This document shows positions 15,064 through 21,811 of a stretch of 37,048 bases of DNA, one piece after another. The first letter of the stretch is position 1. Every line of letters starts with the position of its first letter. Origin of the DNA: Candidatus Aquicultor sp. (GTDB taxonomy: Bacteria; Actinomycetota; Aquicultoria; Aquicultorales; Aquicultoraceae). Below the pieces are notes generated by a model. It saw only the letters and a list, made by a program, of their open reading frames with translations, made no database searches and had not been told where the DNA came from. The position numbers were made by a program, and so were the translations under genes. The stretch covers positions 1-37,048 of the forward strand of contig JAUXNY010000016.1 in NCBI GenBank assembly GCA_030682615.1, given 5' to 3'.

Positions 15064-15285
15064 ATGAGAAAGATAAACTGGGATGAATACAAGGCTAAAA
15101 GAGCTGGTTTTGCAAGGGTTAAAGCTCAGCTTGGTCTTGATAGAAAGCCTTCCTCCCGCGTTAGAGACATGGATGAGAGAAACCTCTTAATCCAGCTCGA
15201 TAAGGCCCGGCTCGAAGCTTGGAAAGAAGAGGGTAAATTCGAGATTTTGGGCCCTAGAAAAATCAGATTCCAGGTCAATCAGTAA
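15064..15285 (+). CDS. 73-aa hypothetical partner of the HTH-nucleotidyltransferase
   Basis: A small, highly charged protein (MRKINWDEYKAKRAGFARVK to FEILGPRKIRFQVNQ) with no family I recognise. It starts with ATG 4 nt after the upstream stop, with AGAGGAG 10 nt before it, so it is almost certainly co-translated with the HTH-nucleotidyltransferase. It looks helical for residues 1-55 and ends in a short basic strand. Its size and position suggest a toxin-antitoxin-like partner, but that is inference from context only. Confidence 0.7.
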   Translation: MRKINWDEYKAKRAGFARVKAQLGLDRKPSSRVRDMDERNLLIQLDKARLEAWKEEGKFEILGPRKIRFQVNQ

Positions 15286-15305
15286 ACGCGAGGGACGGGC
15301 GCAAG

Positions 15306-15332
15306 GGGACGTACATCGGATATATCGGTTTC
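15306..15332. repeat. Left inverted end of the RAYT element
   Basis: A 27-nt end starting GGGACGTACATCGG, inverted relative to 16472-16498 with 22 of 27 positions matching. Copies of the same motif with GGGA(T/C)GCGCATCGG occur at 33846 and 35797 inside the long direct repeats. Confidence 0.75.
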
Positions 15333-15340
15333 TATTATTT

Positions 15341-15395
15341 AGCTTTGCTCAGGAACACGGCGTCGTGCTGTGGTTGGCGCCAGGGCTGCTGCCAT
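15341..15395 (+). repeat. Short diverged duplicate of the transposase 3' region
   Basis: About 55 bases here (starting AGCTTTGCTCAGGAACACGG) match the transposase coding region at 16248-16302 (AGCTTTGCTCGGGAACAAGG) at roughly 80-85% identity by eye. The fragment lies upstream of the transposase start, between the left inverted end and the promoter. It is therefore a relic of an earlier element copy or of an internal rearrangement. Confidence 0.75.
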
Positions 15396-15425
15396 ATATG
15401 TGCGATAACATATTAGCACAAATGC

Positions 15426-15454
15426 TTGACGGATATTAGTCCAAGCGCTAATGT
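15426..15454 (+). promoter_or_regulatory. Promoter of the RAYT transposase gene
   Basis: TTGACG (15426-15431) and TAATGT (15449-15454) are separated by 17 bases, 6 bases before the ATG at 15461. Transcripts from it would be nearly leaderless. The same arrangement (TTGACA, 17 bases, TAGTGT) is kept in the long repeats at 33906 and 35857. Confidence 0.55.
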
Positions 15455-15460
15455 TGGATT

Positions 15461-16435
15461 ATGCCAAGAAAACCACGGCTCGATGCGCCAGGGTTTGTTC
15501 ATCATGTTATTGTGCGCGGCATCGAGCGAAGAGACATCTTTGTTGATAACGCTGATAGGTATGAATTCTTAAAACGCCTATCAGTGGTTGCGGGAGCCGA
15601 GAACAACCAGCTCTTTGCCTTTGCACTCATGCCAAACCACGTACACCTTCTGATGCGCACACTTGCGCTTCCACTTTCTTCATGTATGCGCCGCCTCTTA
15701 ACCGGCTATGCGATTTATTTCAACCGCAGGCACAACCGATGCGGCCACCTTTTTCAAAACCGCTATAAGTCGTTTATCGTTGATGAGCATGCATACCTTT
15801 TGGAACTCGTCCGTTACATACATTTGAACCCCGTGCGCGCAGGACTCTGCGCGGATGTAGGCTCGCTCGCTAAAAGGCCTTTTTTTGGCCACGCCGTACT
15901 TATGGGGAGGGCGGCTTACCCGTGGTTTGAGCCGGCGCATACACTGGCGCTCTTTGGTAGCTCGTATACTGGTGCACGCGAAAAACTCGTTAAGTTCATG
16001 GTAGACGGACTTGCCAAAGGAAGGCGCGATGACCTGGTCGGCGGTGGCTTAAAGCGGAGTCTGGCCGCACTCGACCCATCCGAGCGCGCACAGATAGTCG
16101 CCCACGATGAGCGTATCTTGGGTTGTGGAGACTTTGTCGAGGCGGTTCTTGCCGCATTAGAACAGAATGAAGTCCCCGCCTTAAAAGAGATATCACTCGG
16201 CGAATTCATCGAGCAAACCGCAGCACATTTTGGCCTTACATCGCAAGAGCTTTGCTCGGGAACAAGGCGTCGTGCTGTGGTTAGAGCCAGAGCCGCCGCC
16301 ATCTGGCTTGGTATGAAGCGGCATGGTTTTTCAGCTAATGAACTCTCAGAAGCCCTATCGATCAGCAGAACGCGCATTTATGAGATTCTCAACTTGGGCA
16401 GAGGAGAGAAGGAGAGCGATGGTGTTGTAGTCTAG
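15461..16435 (+). CDS. REP-associated tyrosine (Y1, HUH) transposase
   Basis: A 324-aa single-strand DNA transposase of the IS200-like superfamily, TnpA-REP branch. The N-terminal Y1 domain starts KPRLDAPGFVHHVIVRGIER, carries the HUH motif MPNHVHLLM (H60, H62), and has the catalytic Tyr119 in LVRYIHLNPVRAG. A long C-terminal region (about 200-324) ends in a helix-turn-helix resembling DnaA domain IV/sigma-like folds (ARAAAIWLGMKRHGFSANEL, SISRTRIYEIL), a usual extension in this branch. All catalytic residues are intact. It has no adjacent cargo gene, and its own inverted ends suggest a still-movable unit. Confidence 0.93.
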   Translation: MPRKPRLDAPGFVHHVIVRGIERRDIFVDNADRYEFLKRLSVVAGAENNQLFAFALMPNHVHLLMRTLALPLSSCMRRLLTGYAIYFNRRHNRCGHLFQNRYKSFIVDEHAYLLELVRYIHLNPVRAGLCADVGSLAKRPFFGHAVLMGRAAYPWFEPAHTLALFGSSYTGAREKLVKFMVDGLAKGRRDDLVGGGLKRSLAALDPSERAQIVAHDERILGCGDFVEAVLAALEQNEVPALKEISLGEFIEQTAAHFGLTSQELCSGTRRRAVVRARAAAIWLGMKRHGFSANELSEALSISRTRIYEILNLGRGEKESDGVVV

Positions 16436-16472
16436 CACGAGTATAACGCGAGTACAGCACGAGTACAGCACG
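16434..16472. repeat. Short tandem ACGAGTACAGC-like repeats
   Basis: Three to four imperfect copies of a roughly 11-bp unit (GCACGAGTATAACGCGAGTA and onward) lie between the transposase stop and the right inverted end. They could fold weakly or serve as transposase recognition sequence, but no function can be read from the sequence. Confidence 0.55.
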
Positions 16473-16498
16473 TTTCCGATATACTCGATGTACGTCCC
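16472..16498. repeat. Right inverted end of the RAYT element
   Basis: 27 nt ending CGATGTACGTCCC, the inverted partner of 15306-15332. It is followed by the pyrimidine-rich repeats TTCCTATCCTAT at 16511 and 16531. Confidence 0.72.
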
Positions 16499-16602
16499 TG
16501 GTTTCCTAGCTTCCTATCCTATCCTATGGTTTCCTATCCTATATATGTTTAAGGATGGTTTAAACGGGTATATAACAACCCATGGCGTAGTATGCCAACA
16601 TA

Positions 16603-16631
16603 TTGCTATATGCTGGAAATTAAATTATAAT
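16603..16631 (+). promoter_or_regulatory. Promoter upstream of the LPYTG protein gene
   Basis: TTGCTA (16603-16608) and a perfect TATAAT (16626-16631) are 17 bases apart. This would give an untranslated leader of about 120 nt before the ATG at 16760. I recognised no riboswitch in that leader. It may be the first promoter of the surface polysaccharide locus. Confidence 0.5.
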
Positions 16632-16759
16632 GTTTCTTAATAGGTAGGCGAGCGCATGGGATTCTTTCGATTAGTGTCCTATGGATAGATTATAAGCACC
16701 ACGATTAGCAGCCTCTTTGTAGTAAGGGAATGGCGTCTACGAAAAGAAAGGAGGTTGTT

Positions 16760-17323
16760 ATGAAAAGATTTACAATTATTATTCTTACCTTTGTTCTCTT
16801 GCTCTTAGCAAACGTTGCCTTTGGGGCGAGCCAGGGCACACTTAATGTGAGCCCTGCTACCGTAGATCCAAATGGGACGGTTGCAGCCACAGGCGGTGGT
16901 TTTCTGTCGATGGCCGACGTAACAGTCAAGTTCGACGGGGACGGCGCCAAAGTCATAAAGGCGGATATCCACGGCAACATATCATTTAGCTACGATGTTC
17001 CGCCAAGCATAAGCAAGGGCATGCATTCCTTGTCGGCCCAAGGTCCTTCAAGCGGAACCCATCCTGATGATGTCAGAGAAGCGTACTCCCACGGAAGCCG
17101 CGTTCTCGTTGGTTCTGTGAATGTAGTTGATAAGAAGACAGTCTTAGGCGAGCAGGTAACGCCAGAGCAGCCAGTTGCACCGGGCGCACCAGGCGAGCCG
17201 GTAGTAATATCGGTAGCGGGGCAATTGCCATACACCGGCGGCACGCCGCTGTGGGCTCTGCTTATGGCCGGTCTAGCTCTAACGGTTGCCGGTTTTGGCA
17301 TCAAGGTCATCAAGAGGACTTAG
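16760..17323 (+). CDS. Secreted protein with LPYTG sorting signal
   Basis: A 187-aa surface protein. The signal peptide (MKRFTIIILTFVLLLLANVA) has a likely cut after AFG or AFGA. The mature part has a beta-rich Ig-like domain (TLNVSPATVDPNGTVAATGG to SFSYDVPPSISKGMHSL). A Pro-rich stretch follows (TPEQPVAPGAPGEP), then LPYTG at 156-160, a membrane helix and a basic tail (KVIKRT). This is the full tripartite sortase signal. ATG 16760 is chosen over the track's 16730 because AAAGGAGG lies 5 nt upstream and it yields a clean signal peptide. The sortase encoded 3.6 kb downstream is the probable enzyme. The ligand or partner of the Ig-like domain is unknown. Confidence 0.88.
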   Translation: MKRFTIIILTFVLLLLANVAFGASQGTLNVSPATVDPNGTVAATGGGFLSMADVTVKFDGDGAKVIKADIHGNISFSYDVPPSISKGMHSLSAQGPSSGTHPDDVREAYSHGSRVLVGSVNVVDKKTVLGEQVTPEQPVAPGAPGEPVVISVAGQLPYTGGTPLWALLMAGLALTVAGFGIKVIKRT

Positions 17324-17350
17324 GATATCGGCCGACAGCCGCCGGTATCC
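17323..17350 (+). other. Hairpin at the end of the LPYTG gene
   Basis: GGATATCGGC (17323-17332) and GCCGGTATCC (17341-17350) pair at 9 of 10 positions around an 8-nt loop, starting at the stop codon. No T-run follows, so it may be an mRNA-stabilising or attenuating hairpin and not an intrinsic terminator. Confidence 0.55.
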
Positions 17351-17445
17351 TGACAACATCCCACAAAATCAACCTGCGATAAGCCGCAAACAGAGACTTG
17401 CACATGAGTAATGTCAGCGGTTGCGCTGCATGCTGATTGCGACAT

Positions 17446-17475
17446 CACACGTCCACGCAGAAGAAGTGACGTGTG
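17446..17475. other. Inverted repeat in the leader of the Wzz/BY-kinase gene
   Basis: CACACGTC (17446-17453) and GACGTGTG (17468-17475) form a perfect 8-bp inverted repeat with a 14-nt spacer, about 43 bases before the GTG start. It could be an operator or an RNA hairpin. There is no sequence clue to which. Confidence 0.45.
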
Positions 17476-17517
17476 CCGCGCGCAGCATGTATGTAGCATC
17501 CTTATCATGGAGTTTAT

Positions 17518-18891
17518 GTGGAAGATCAACTTGAAATCGTTCAGTTTCTCAAGATAATCGCGAAAAGGAAGGGCATTGTCATAATCGGCACTGTCCTCTG
17601 TGTTCTATTGGCCATGATTGCGACGATGTATATGACGCCGCAGTATAACGCGACGGCCAAGATCTTGGTCGCGCAGGCTCAGGCGCCGATCAACAACCAG
17701 TCATCTTCTGAATCGTATCAGTCCGTCCTCCTTGGCCAACAGCTCGCCAAGACCTTTAGTGAGATAATGGTCAGCCGGACGTTGGCGGAACGGGTAATCG
17801 CACGGCTTGAGCTTCCTTTGTTGCCGGATGACCTGATGAAAAAAGTAAAGGCGCAGCCCATACGAGACACGCAGCTCATCGTCCTTAAAGTAACAGACAC
17901 GAATCCCAAACGGGCGAAGGACATCGCCAATATGTATGCGGAAGAATTCATCGATTTTATTCCGTCGACTGTACCTACGACTTCGCAGATGAAAGTCAGT
18001 GCGATCGAGCTGGCCGTTGTACCGCTGAAGCCGGTCACTCCAAAACCGCTCTTAAACACCATACTGGCCTTTGTGATCGGTTTGAGTATGAGTATAGGTT
18101 TCGCCTTCGTCCTCGAGAAACTCGATGTGACCGTGAAAGAGTCGGACATGCTCGAACAACTTCTCGGGATAACGTCGTTAGGCCTTGTGTCAAAATCACA
18201 GCAGCCGCTCCTGCTGGGCGACAATAACACTGATACGTCTGAATCGATGCGACGCATCAGGACCAATCTTCAGTACCTCAATTTTGACCAGTCGATACGA
18301 TCGTTTGCGGTGGCGAGCCCCGAGACAGGGGATGGCAAGACCACCGTAGCATCGAATCTAGCTATAGTCTTTGCCCAGGCCGGGCAGAATGTTTTACTTG
18401 TCGATTGCGATTTGAGAAGACCATCCATCAGTCAAGTGTTCCATCTGCCTGACGCACGAGGGCTCTCAAATGTTCTCATAGGCGCCGCCGATGCCGACTC
18501 GGTTGTTCTTGCGAGTGGCGTAGACGGTTTAAGTGTTATTACAAGCGGGCCGATTCCGCCAAATCCCGCCGACTTGTTGAATTCGGAGCGGATGGATGAT
18601 TTGCTGGCGAAATTCGAAGGCCGGTTTGATATCGTTATTCTTGATTGCCCGCCGGTGCTGGCTTTATCCGACACGGTGATTCTCGCGTCGAAAGCGGACG
18701 CTGTTCTTATGGTTTCGAGTTTCGGCAAATCGAAGAAGGCCGATATGCTTGCCGCGCGGAACGCACTTGCTAAGGTGGGTGCACGGATTCTCGGCTTTGT
18801 CATAAACGGTGCGCGGACTTCAAAACAGAATGGTTATTATAATCAACCATACACTAGCCGGCAGGCTCTACGTGATGCACCTTTAAACTAG
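17518..18891 (+). CDS. Wzz chain-length domain fused to BY-kinase (CpsC-CpsD type)
   Basis: A 457-aa membrane protein that regulates polysaccharide polymerisation and export. The N-terminal Wzz domain begins after QLEIVQFLKIIAKRKGIVII (first membrane helix) and ends at a second helix near residues 178-200. The cytoplasmic P-loop tyrosine kinase has Walker A SPETGDGKTT (K274), Walker A' LLVDCDLRRP (D296, D298) and Walker B VILDCPP (D376). A small tyrosine cluster (Y440, Y441, Y445) at the C-terminus is the likely autophosphorylation tail, short compared with Wzc. GTG 17518 has GGAG 5 nt upstream. It heads the polysaccharide operon. Confidence 0.93.
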   Translation: MEDQLEIVQFLKIIAKRKGIVIIGTVLCVLLAMIATMYMTPQYNATAKILVAQAQAPINNQSSSESYQSVLLGQQLAKTFSEIMVSRTLAERVIARLELPLLPDDLMKKVKAQPIRDTQLIVLKVTDTNPKRAKDIANMYAEEFIDFIPSTVPTTSQMKVSAIELAVVPLKPVTPKPLLNTILAFVIGLSMSIGFAFVLEKLDVTVKESDMLEQLLGITSLGLVSKSQQPLLLGDNNTDTSESMRRIRTNLQYLNFDQSIRSFAVASPETGDGKTTVASNLAIVFAQAGQNVLLVDCDLRRPSISQVFHLPDARGLSNVLIGAADADSVVLASGVDGLSVITSGPIPPNPADLLNSERMDDLLAKFEGRFDIVILDCPPVLALSDTVILASKADAVLMVSSFGKSKKADMLAARNALAKVGARILGFVINGARTSKQNGYYNQPYTSRQALRDAPLN

Positions 18892-18911
18892 CCCCATAAT
18901 ATAAGAGGTGT

Positions 18912-20882
18912 TTGATTACTATCGGTGTTTTAAGTAAGCAGATGGATCACAGCAACGCATCGCGTGCCCATAAAGATAAAAAAGACCGCGACAAGAAGCG
19001 CAGAACAAGACTGGCCTTGCTCGTGCTTTTATTTGCGCTCACGGCCGTGGTAGTCGGCCGCAGCATCGTCGGCGACCTATTAGGCGTGCAGAAGAGGCTC
19101 ATCAAGGGCCAAGATAATCTGCAATCGGCCTATGCTGCTGCTGAGAAAGCGGAATTCGACAAATCCCAGCCATATTTCAAACAAGCGCAAGATAGTTTCA
19201 TAGATGCCGGCAGAATCATGAGCAAGCCCGGCGTGACTATGCTCGCGATTATCCCCGTTGCTAACTCCAATCTCGAAGCGGTTCGGCGCCTGTCGGAGAC
19301 CGGTATAGAGGTCTCATATGCCGGCGAGGCACTCATGCAGGCCTCGGCGAAGTTTTCTAAGAAACAAGGCAAGTTCGATATCAGCATTGAGAACGGAAGG
19401 GTGGATGTTGAGCCTTTCATAGACGCAAAACCCGATATCGACAGGGCGCACCTGCATGTGCTTCAAGCGATGGCGGCTTACAATAAGATACCCGAAGGAT
19501 ACCTTATTCCCCAAATAGAGAACGCGAAAAACAGACTCGGCAAAGAGCTTCCCGCGCTGAAAACGCTGGTCTCGAAAGCCAAAGTGACCTTTGACGTTTT
19601 ACCGAGCGTCATGGGGGGCGAAGGGAGGAGACGCTATTTCCTCGCGATTCAGAACAACGCTGAATTGCGCGCGACGGGCGGGCTTATCGGCAACTATGGG
19701 ATACTAACGGTCGACAACGGGGCCATCAAGCTCGATGAATTCGATGAGATTCTGGCTATCGAAAGTCCGGGTAAGCCAATAGAAGCCCCCGAGGATTTTG
19801 CCGCTCGGTATAGCCGTTTCGAAGGGGCGCGCATCTGGTCGAACGCGAATATGAGCCCCGACTTTCCGACGGTCAGCAGGGTCATGCTCAAGCTTTTTGA
19901 GAGTGCGCGGGGCGAGAAGCTCGATGGAGTCATCAGTGTTGACCCGGTCGGGCTCTCGTACTTGCTCGATGCAATCGGGCCACTCACCCTTGCTGATGTG
20001 GGCGTCACGATTGATGCGGACAACGCTGTCGAGTGGACGCTTGTCAAGGCATACAGGGACTTTCCGGAGCGCGATACGCGTAAGGATTTCTTGGCGGATA
20101 TCGCGCAAGCGGTCTGGGGGCGTATCGCCACAGGGCAGGTCGCGGATAAATCGAAGCTCATCGAACAGTTCGGGCTTGCGTTATCCGAAAAACATATGGC
20201 CGTGTACAGCACCAACGAAAAAGAGCAAAAGTTAGCGGAGAGCCTGGGTTACGCCGGTGAGTTGATTCCGACGACCAATGATTACCTGCAGGTCGTTATT
20301 CAAAACCACGGGGCGAACAAGGTCGATGTCTATATGTACGAAGACATACGGCATGCGATAGCTCTGCGGCCGGACGGCTCGGGGCTCGCGACCCTGTCTA
20401 TCAAGATATCAAATAAAACGCCGGCTTCGGGTCTGCCGACCTACGTGACAGGTGAGAACCCGATTGGGGCTAAGGGCGGTCTTAGCAATACATGGCTGAG
20501 CGTCTATGTGCCGAGGGGCGCCCAATTGATGAGCGCTAAGCTTAGTGGCGAGAGCAGCGTAATCGAGATAAACCGCGAAAAAGACAAGACCGTTTTTTCA
20601 AGATACGTGATAGTTCCACCCGGCGTGAGCAAGACTGTTGAACTCTCGTATGAACTCCCGTATGTACTTGTTTTTGATAAGAGCGGCATACGTTACGCAT
20701 TTGATTGGCAGGCTCAGCCGGTTATCAATAAACCCACGGTCACTTCGAGTATCACGATTCCCGACGGGTTTGCCATCAACGAGCTGCCCGACGGATTTAC
20801 GCGGAAGGGCCACAATGCTACACACTCCGGAACTCTCGCAAAGGATAAGTCTTTTAATTTTAGGCTTGTCGATAACCGATAG
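18912..20882 (+). CDS. DUF4012 membrane protein of the polysaccharide locus
   Basis: A roughly 650-aa protein with a basic cytoplasmic N-terminus (HKDKKDRDKKRRTRL), one membrane helix (about residues 33-52) and a large outside domain. The segment RYFLAIQNNAELRATGGLIG (about 241-260) is the hallmark of DUF4012, a family of unknown biochemical role found in actinobacterial and other Gram-positive exopolysaccharide clusters. The C-terminal quarter is beta-rich (ELSYELPYVLVF) and may be a carbohydrate- or wall-contacting domain. The start is uncertain. TTG 18912 is too close to AGAGGTG, and ATG 18942 lacks a ribosome site but keeps the helix. It sits between the BY-kinase and sortase genes. Confidence 0.85.
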   Translation: MITIGVLSKQMDHSNASRAHKDKKDRDKKRRTRLALLVLLFALTAVVVGRSIVGDLLGVQKRLIKGQDNLQSAYAAAEKAEFDKSQPYFKQAQDSFIDAGRIMSKPGVTMLAIIPVANSNLEAVRRLSETGIEVSYAGEALMQASAKFSKKQGKFDISIENGRVDVEPFIDAKPDIDRAHLHVLQAMAAYNKIPEGYLIPQIENAKNRLGKELPALKTLVSKAKVTFDVLPSVMGGEGRRRYFLAIQNNAELRATGGLIGNYGILTVDNGAIKLDEFDEILAIESPGKPIEAPEDFAARYSRFEGARIWSNANMSPDFPTVSRVMLKLFESARGEKLDGVISVDPVGLSYLLDAIGPLTLADVGVTIDADNAVEWTLVKAYRDFPERDTRKDFLADIAQAVWGRIATGQVADKSKLIEQFGLALSEKHMAVYSTNEKEQKLAESLGYAGELIPTTNDYLQVVIQNHGANKVDVYMYEDIRHAIALRPDGSGLATLSIKISNKTPASGLPTYVTGENPIGAKGGLSNTWLSVYVPRGAQLMSAKLSGESSVIEINREKDKTVFSRYVIVPPGVSKTVELSYELPYVLVFDKSGIRYAFDWQAQPVINKPTVTSSITIPDGFAINELPDGFTRKGHNATHSGTLAKDKSFNFRLVDNR

Positions 20883-20970
20883 TGGAAGTAGAGATGACCT
20901 TATATTGCCGCGCGCCTCGAGCTAATGAACGCGAGACGGGCTGCGAGTAAGAATTGGAGGATTGGCGCAA

Positions 20971-21669
20971 GTGAAGAAAGAGCGTTCTAAAGACACTTTG
21001 AATAAAGTCGCTAATCTGATGTTGGCTGTTGGGCTTATTTGTCTGGTGGTTCCGACCGGACTATGGCTTAACGCAAAGTACTACCAGTGGCACGAAGTAA
21101 AGAAATGGCAGCCGGTCGCACGCGTCTCGGCTGATAGTGACCGCTCGGTCTCGGATAACGCGAAAGACGGCAACTATAGCATGAGTGTGTCTAGCGATGG
21201 GAGCGCCACAGCCGGTGATATTGCGGACTTGGTAGCCGGCGGCCCCGGTAAAACAGGGAAGAGCATCGCGTTCATCGTTATACCAAAGCTCGACCTTAGC
21301 CTTAGTTTTATAGAGGGTGAAAGCTGGTCTTACCTTGCTAAGGGCCCGGCCCGTGTCTCTAAGACCGCGCAAATAGGCGCCGTCGGTACCTCTCTTATAT
21401 CAGGACACCGCACGATGTATGCGGCACCCTTCCATGACCTGGACAAGCTCGATATCGCTGACCGCGTGTACGTATATACCGAGCAAGCGCTATTTGTCTA
21501 CACAGTCGCTGGGATAAAGAGAGTGAAGCCAGACGACTGGAGCGATATCAAATCCGATGGCGAGCGAAGGCTCGTTCTCTCGACATGTGACCCCATGTAT
21601 TCGGCGGCCAAACGTCTCTTAATCATCGCGCATTTGAGCGAGGCTCAGAAGCTTGATGGTGCGAACTAG
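20971..21669 (+). CDS. Class E-like sortase
   Basis: A 232-aa membrane-anchored transpeptidase with an N-terminal membrane helix (LMLAVGLICLVVPTG) and a sortase domain with catalytic His146 (SGHRTMYAAPFHDLDKL), Cys206 (LVLSTCDP) and Arg215 (SAAKRLL). The GHRT.Y.APF.DLD and LSTC.P.YSA.KR patterns resemble actinobacterial class E enzymes, which usually prefer LAxTG. The only sorting signal in the window is LPYTG, so either specificity is relaxed or the class call is off. GTG 20971 is preferred over the track's TTG 20962, since GGAGG ends one base before the TTG and 10 before the GTG. It may anchor the LPYTG protein. Confidence 0.92.
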   Translation: MKKERSKDTLNKVANLMLAVGLICLVVPTGLWLNAKYYQWHEVKKWQPVARVSADSDRSVSDNAKDGNYSMSVSSDGSATAGDIADLVAGGPGKTGKSIAFIVIPKLDLSLSFIEGESWSYLAKGPARVSKTAQIGAVGTSLISGHRTMYAAPFHDLDKLDIADRVYVYTEQALFVYTVAGIKRVKPDDWSDIKSDGERRLVLSTCDPMYSAAKRLLIIAHLSEAQKLDGAN

Positions 21670-21811
21670 CAACGGGATGCGCCGTGCCAACTGCAAGAAA
21701 TCTCAAATCGAGCGGTGGTTCGCGTCGAATAGTTCTATCAAGAATTGACCTCTTTAACCCGATAAAACAGGGTATCGGAGGAGACGAAATCGACACTATG
21801 ATTGGGCGATT

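Larger units (their letters stand above)
15306..16498 (+). mobile_element. REP-associated tyrosine transposase (RAYT) element with inverted ends
   Basis: The transposase gene is bracketed by imperfect inverted repeats. The left end, 15306-15332, begins GGGACGTACATCG. The right end, 16472-16498, finishes CGATGTACGTCCC. The 13 outer bases match perfectly as an inverted pair and 22 of 27 match overall. The left end resembles sequence inside the two 226-bp repeats at 33.7 and 35.7 kb, including the -35/-10 and the first codons of the transposase, so this is a multi-copy family in this genome. I saw no obvious target duplication outside the ends, as expected for Y1-type (single-strand) transposition. 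Confidence 0.75.

Noticed and set aside
16499-16545. TTCCTATCCTAT repeats as a CRISPR or satellite array
   Set aside because: There are only two short copies with no spacers. They look like simple pyrimidine-rich sequence. No CRISPR array or cas gene is in the window.
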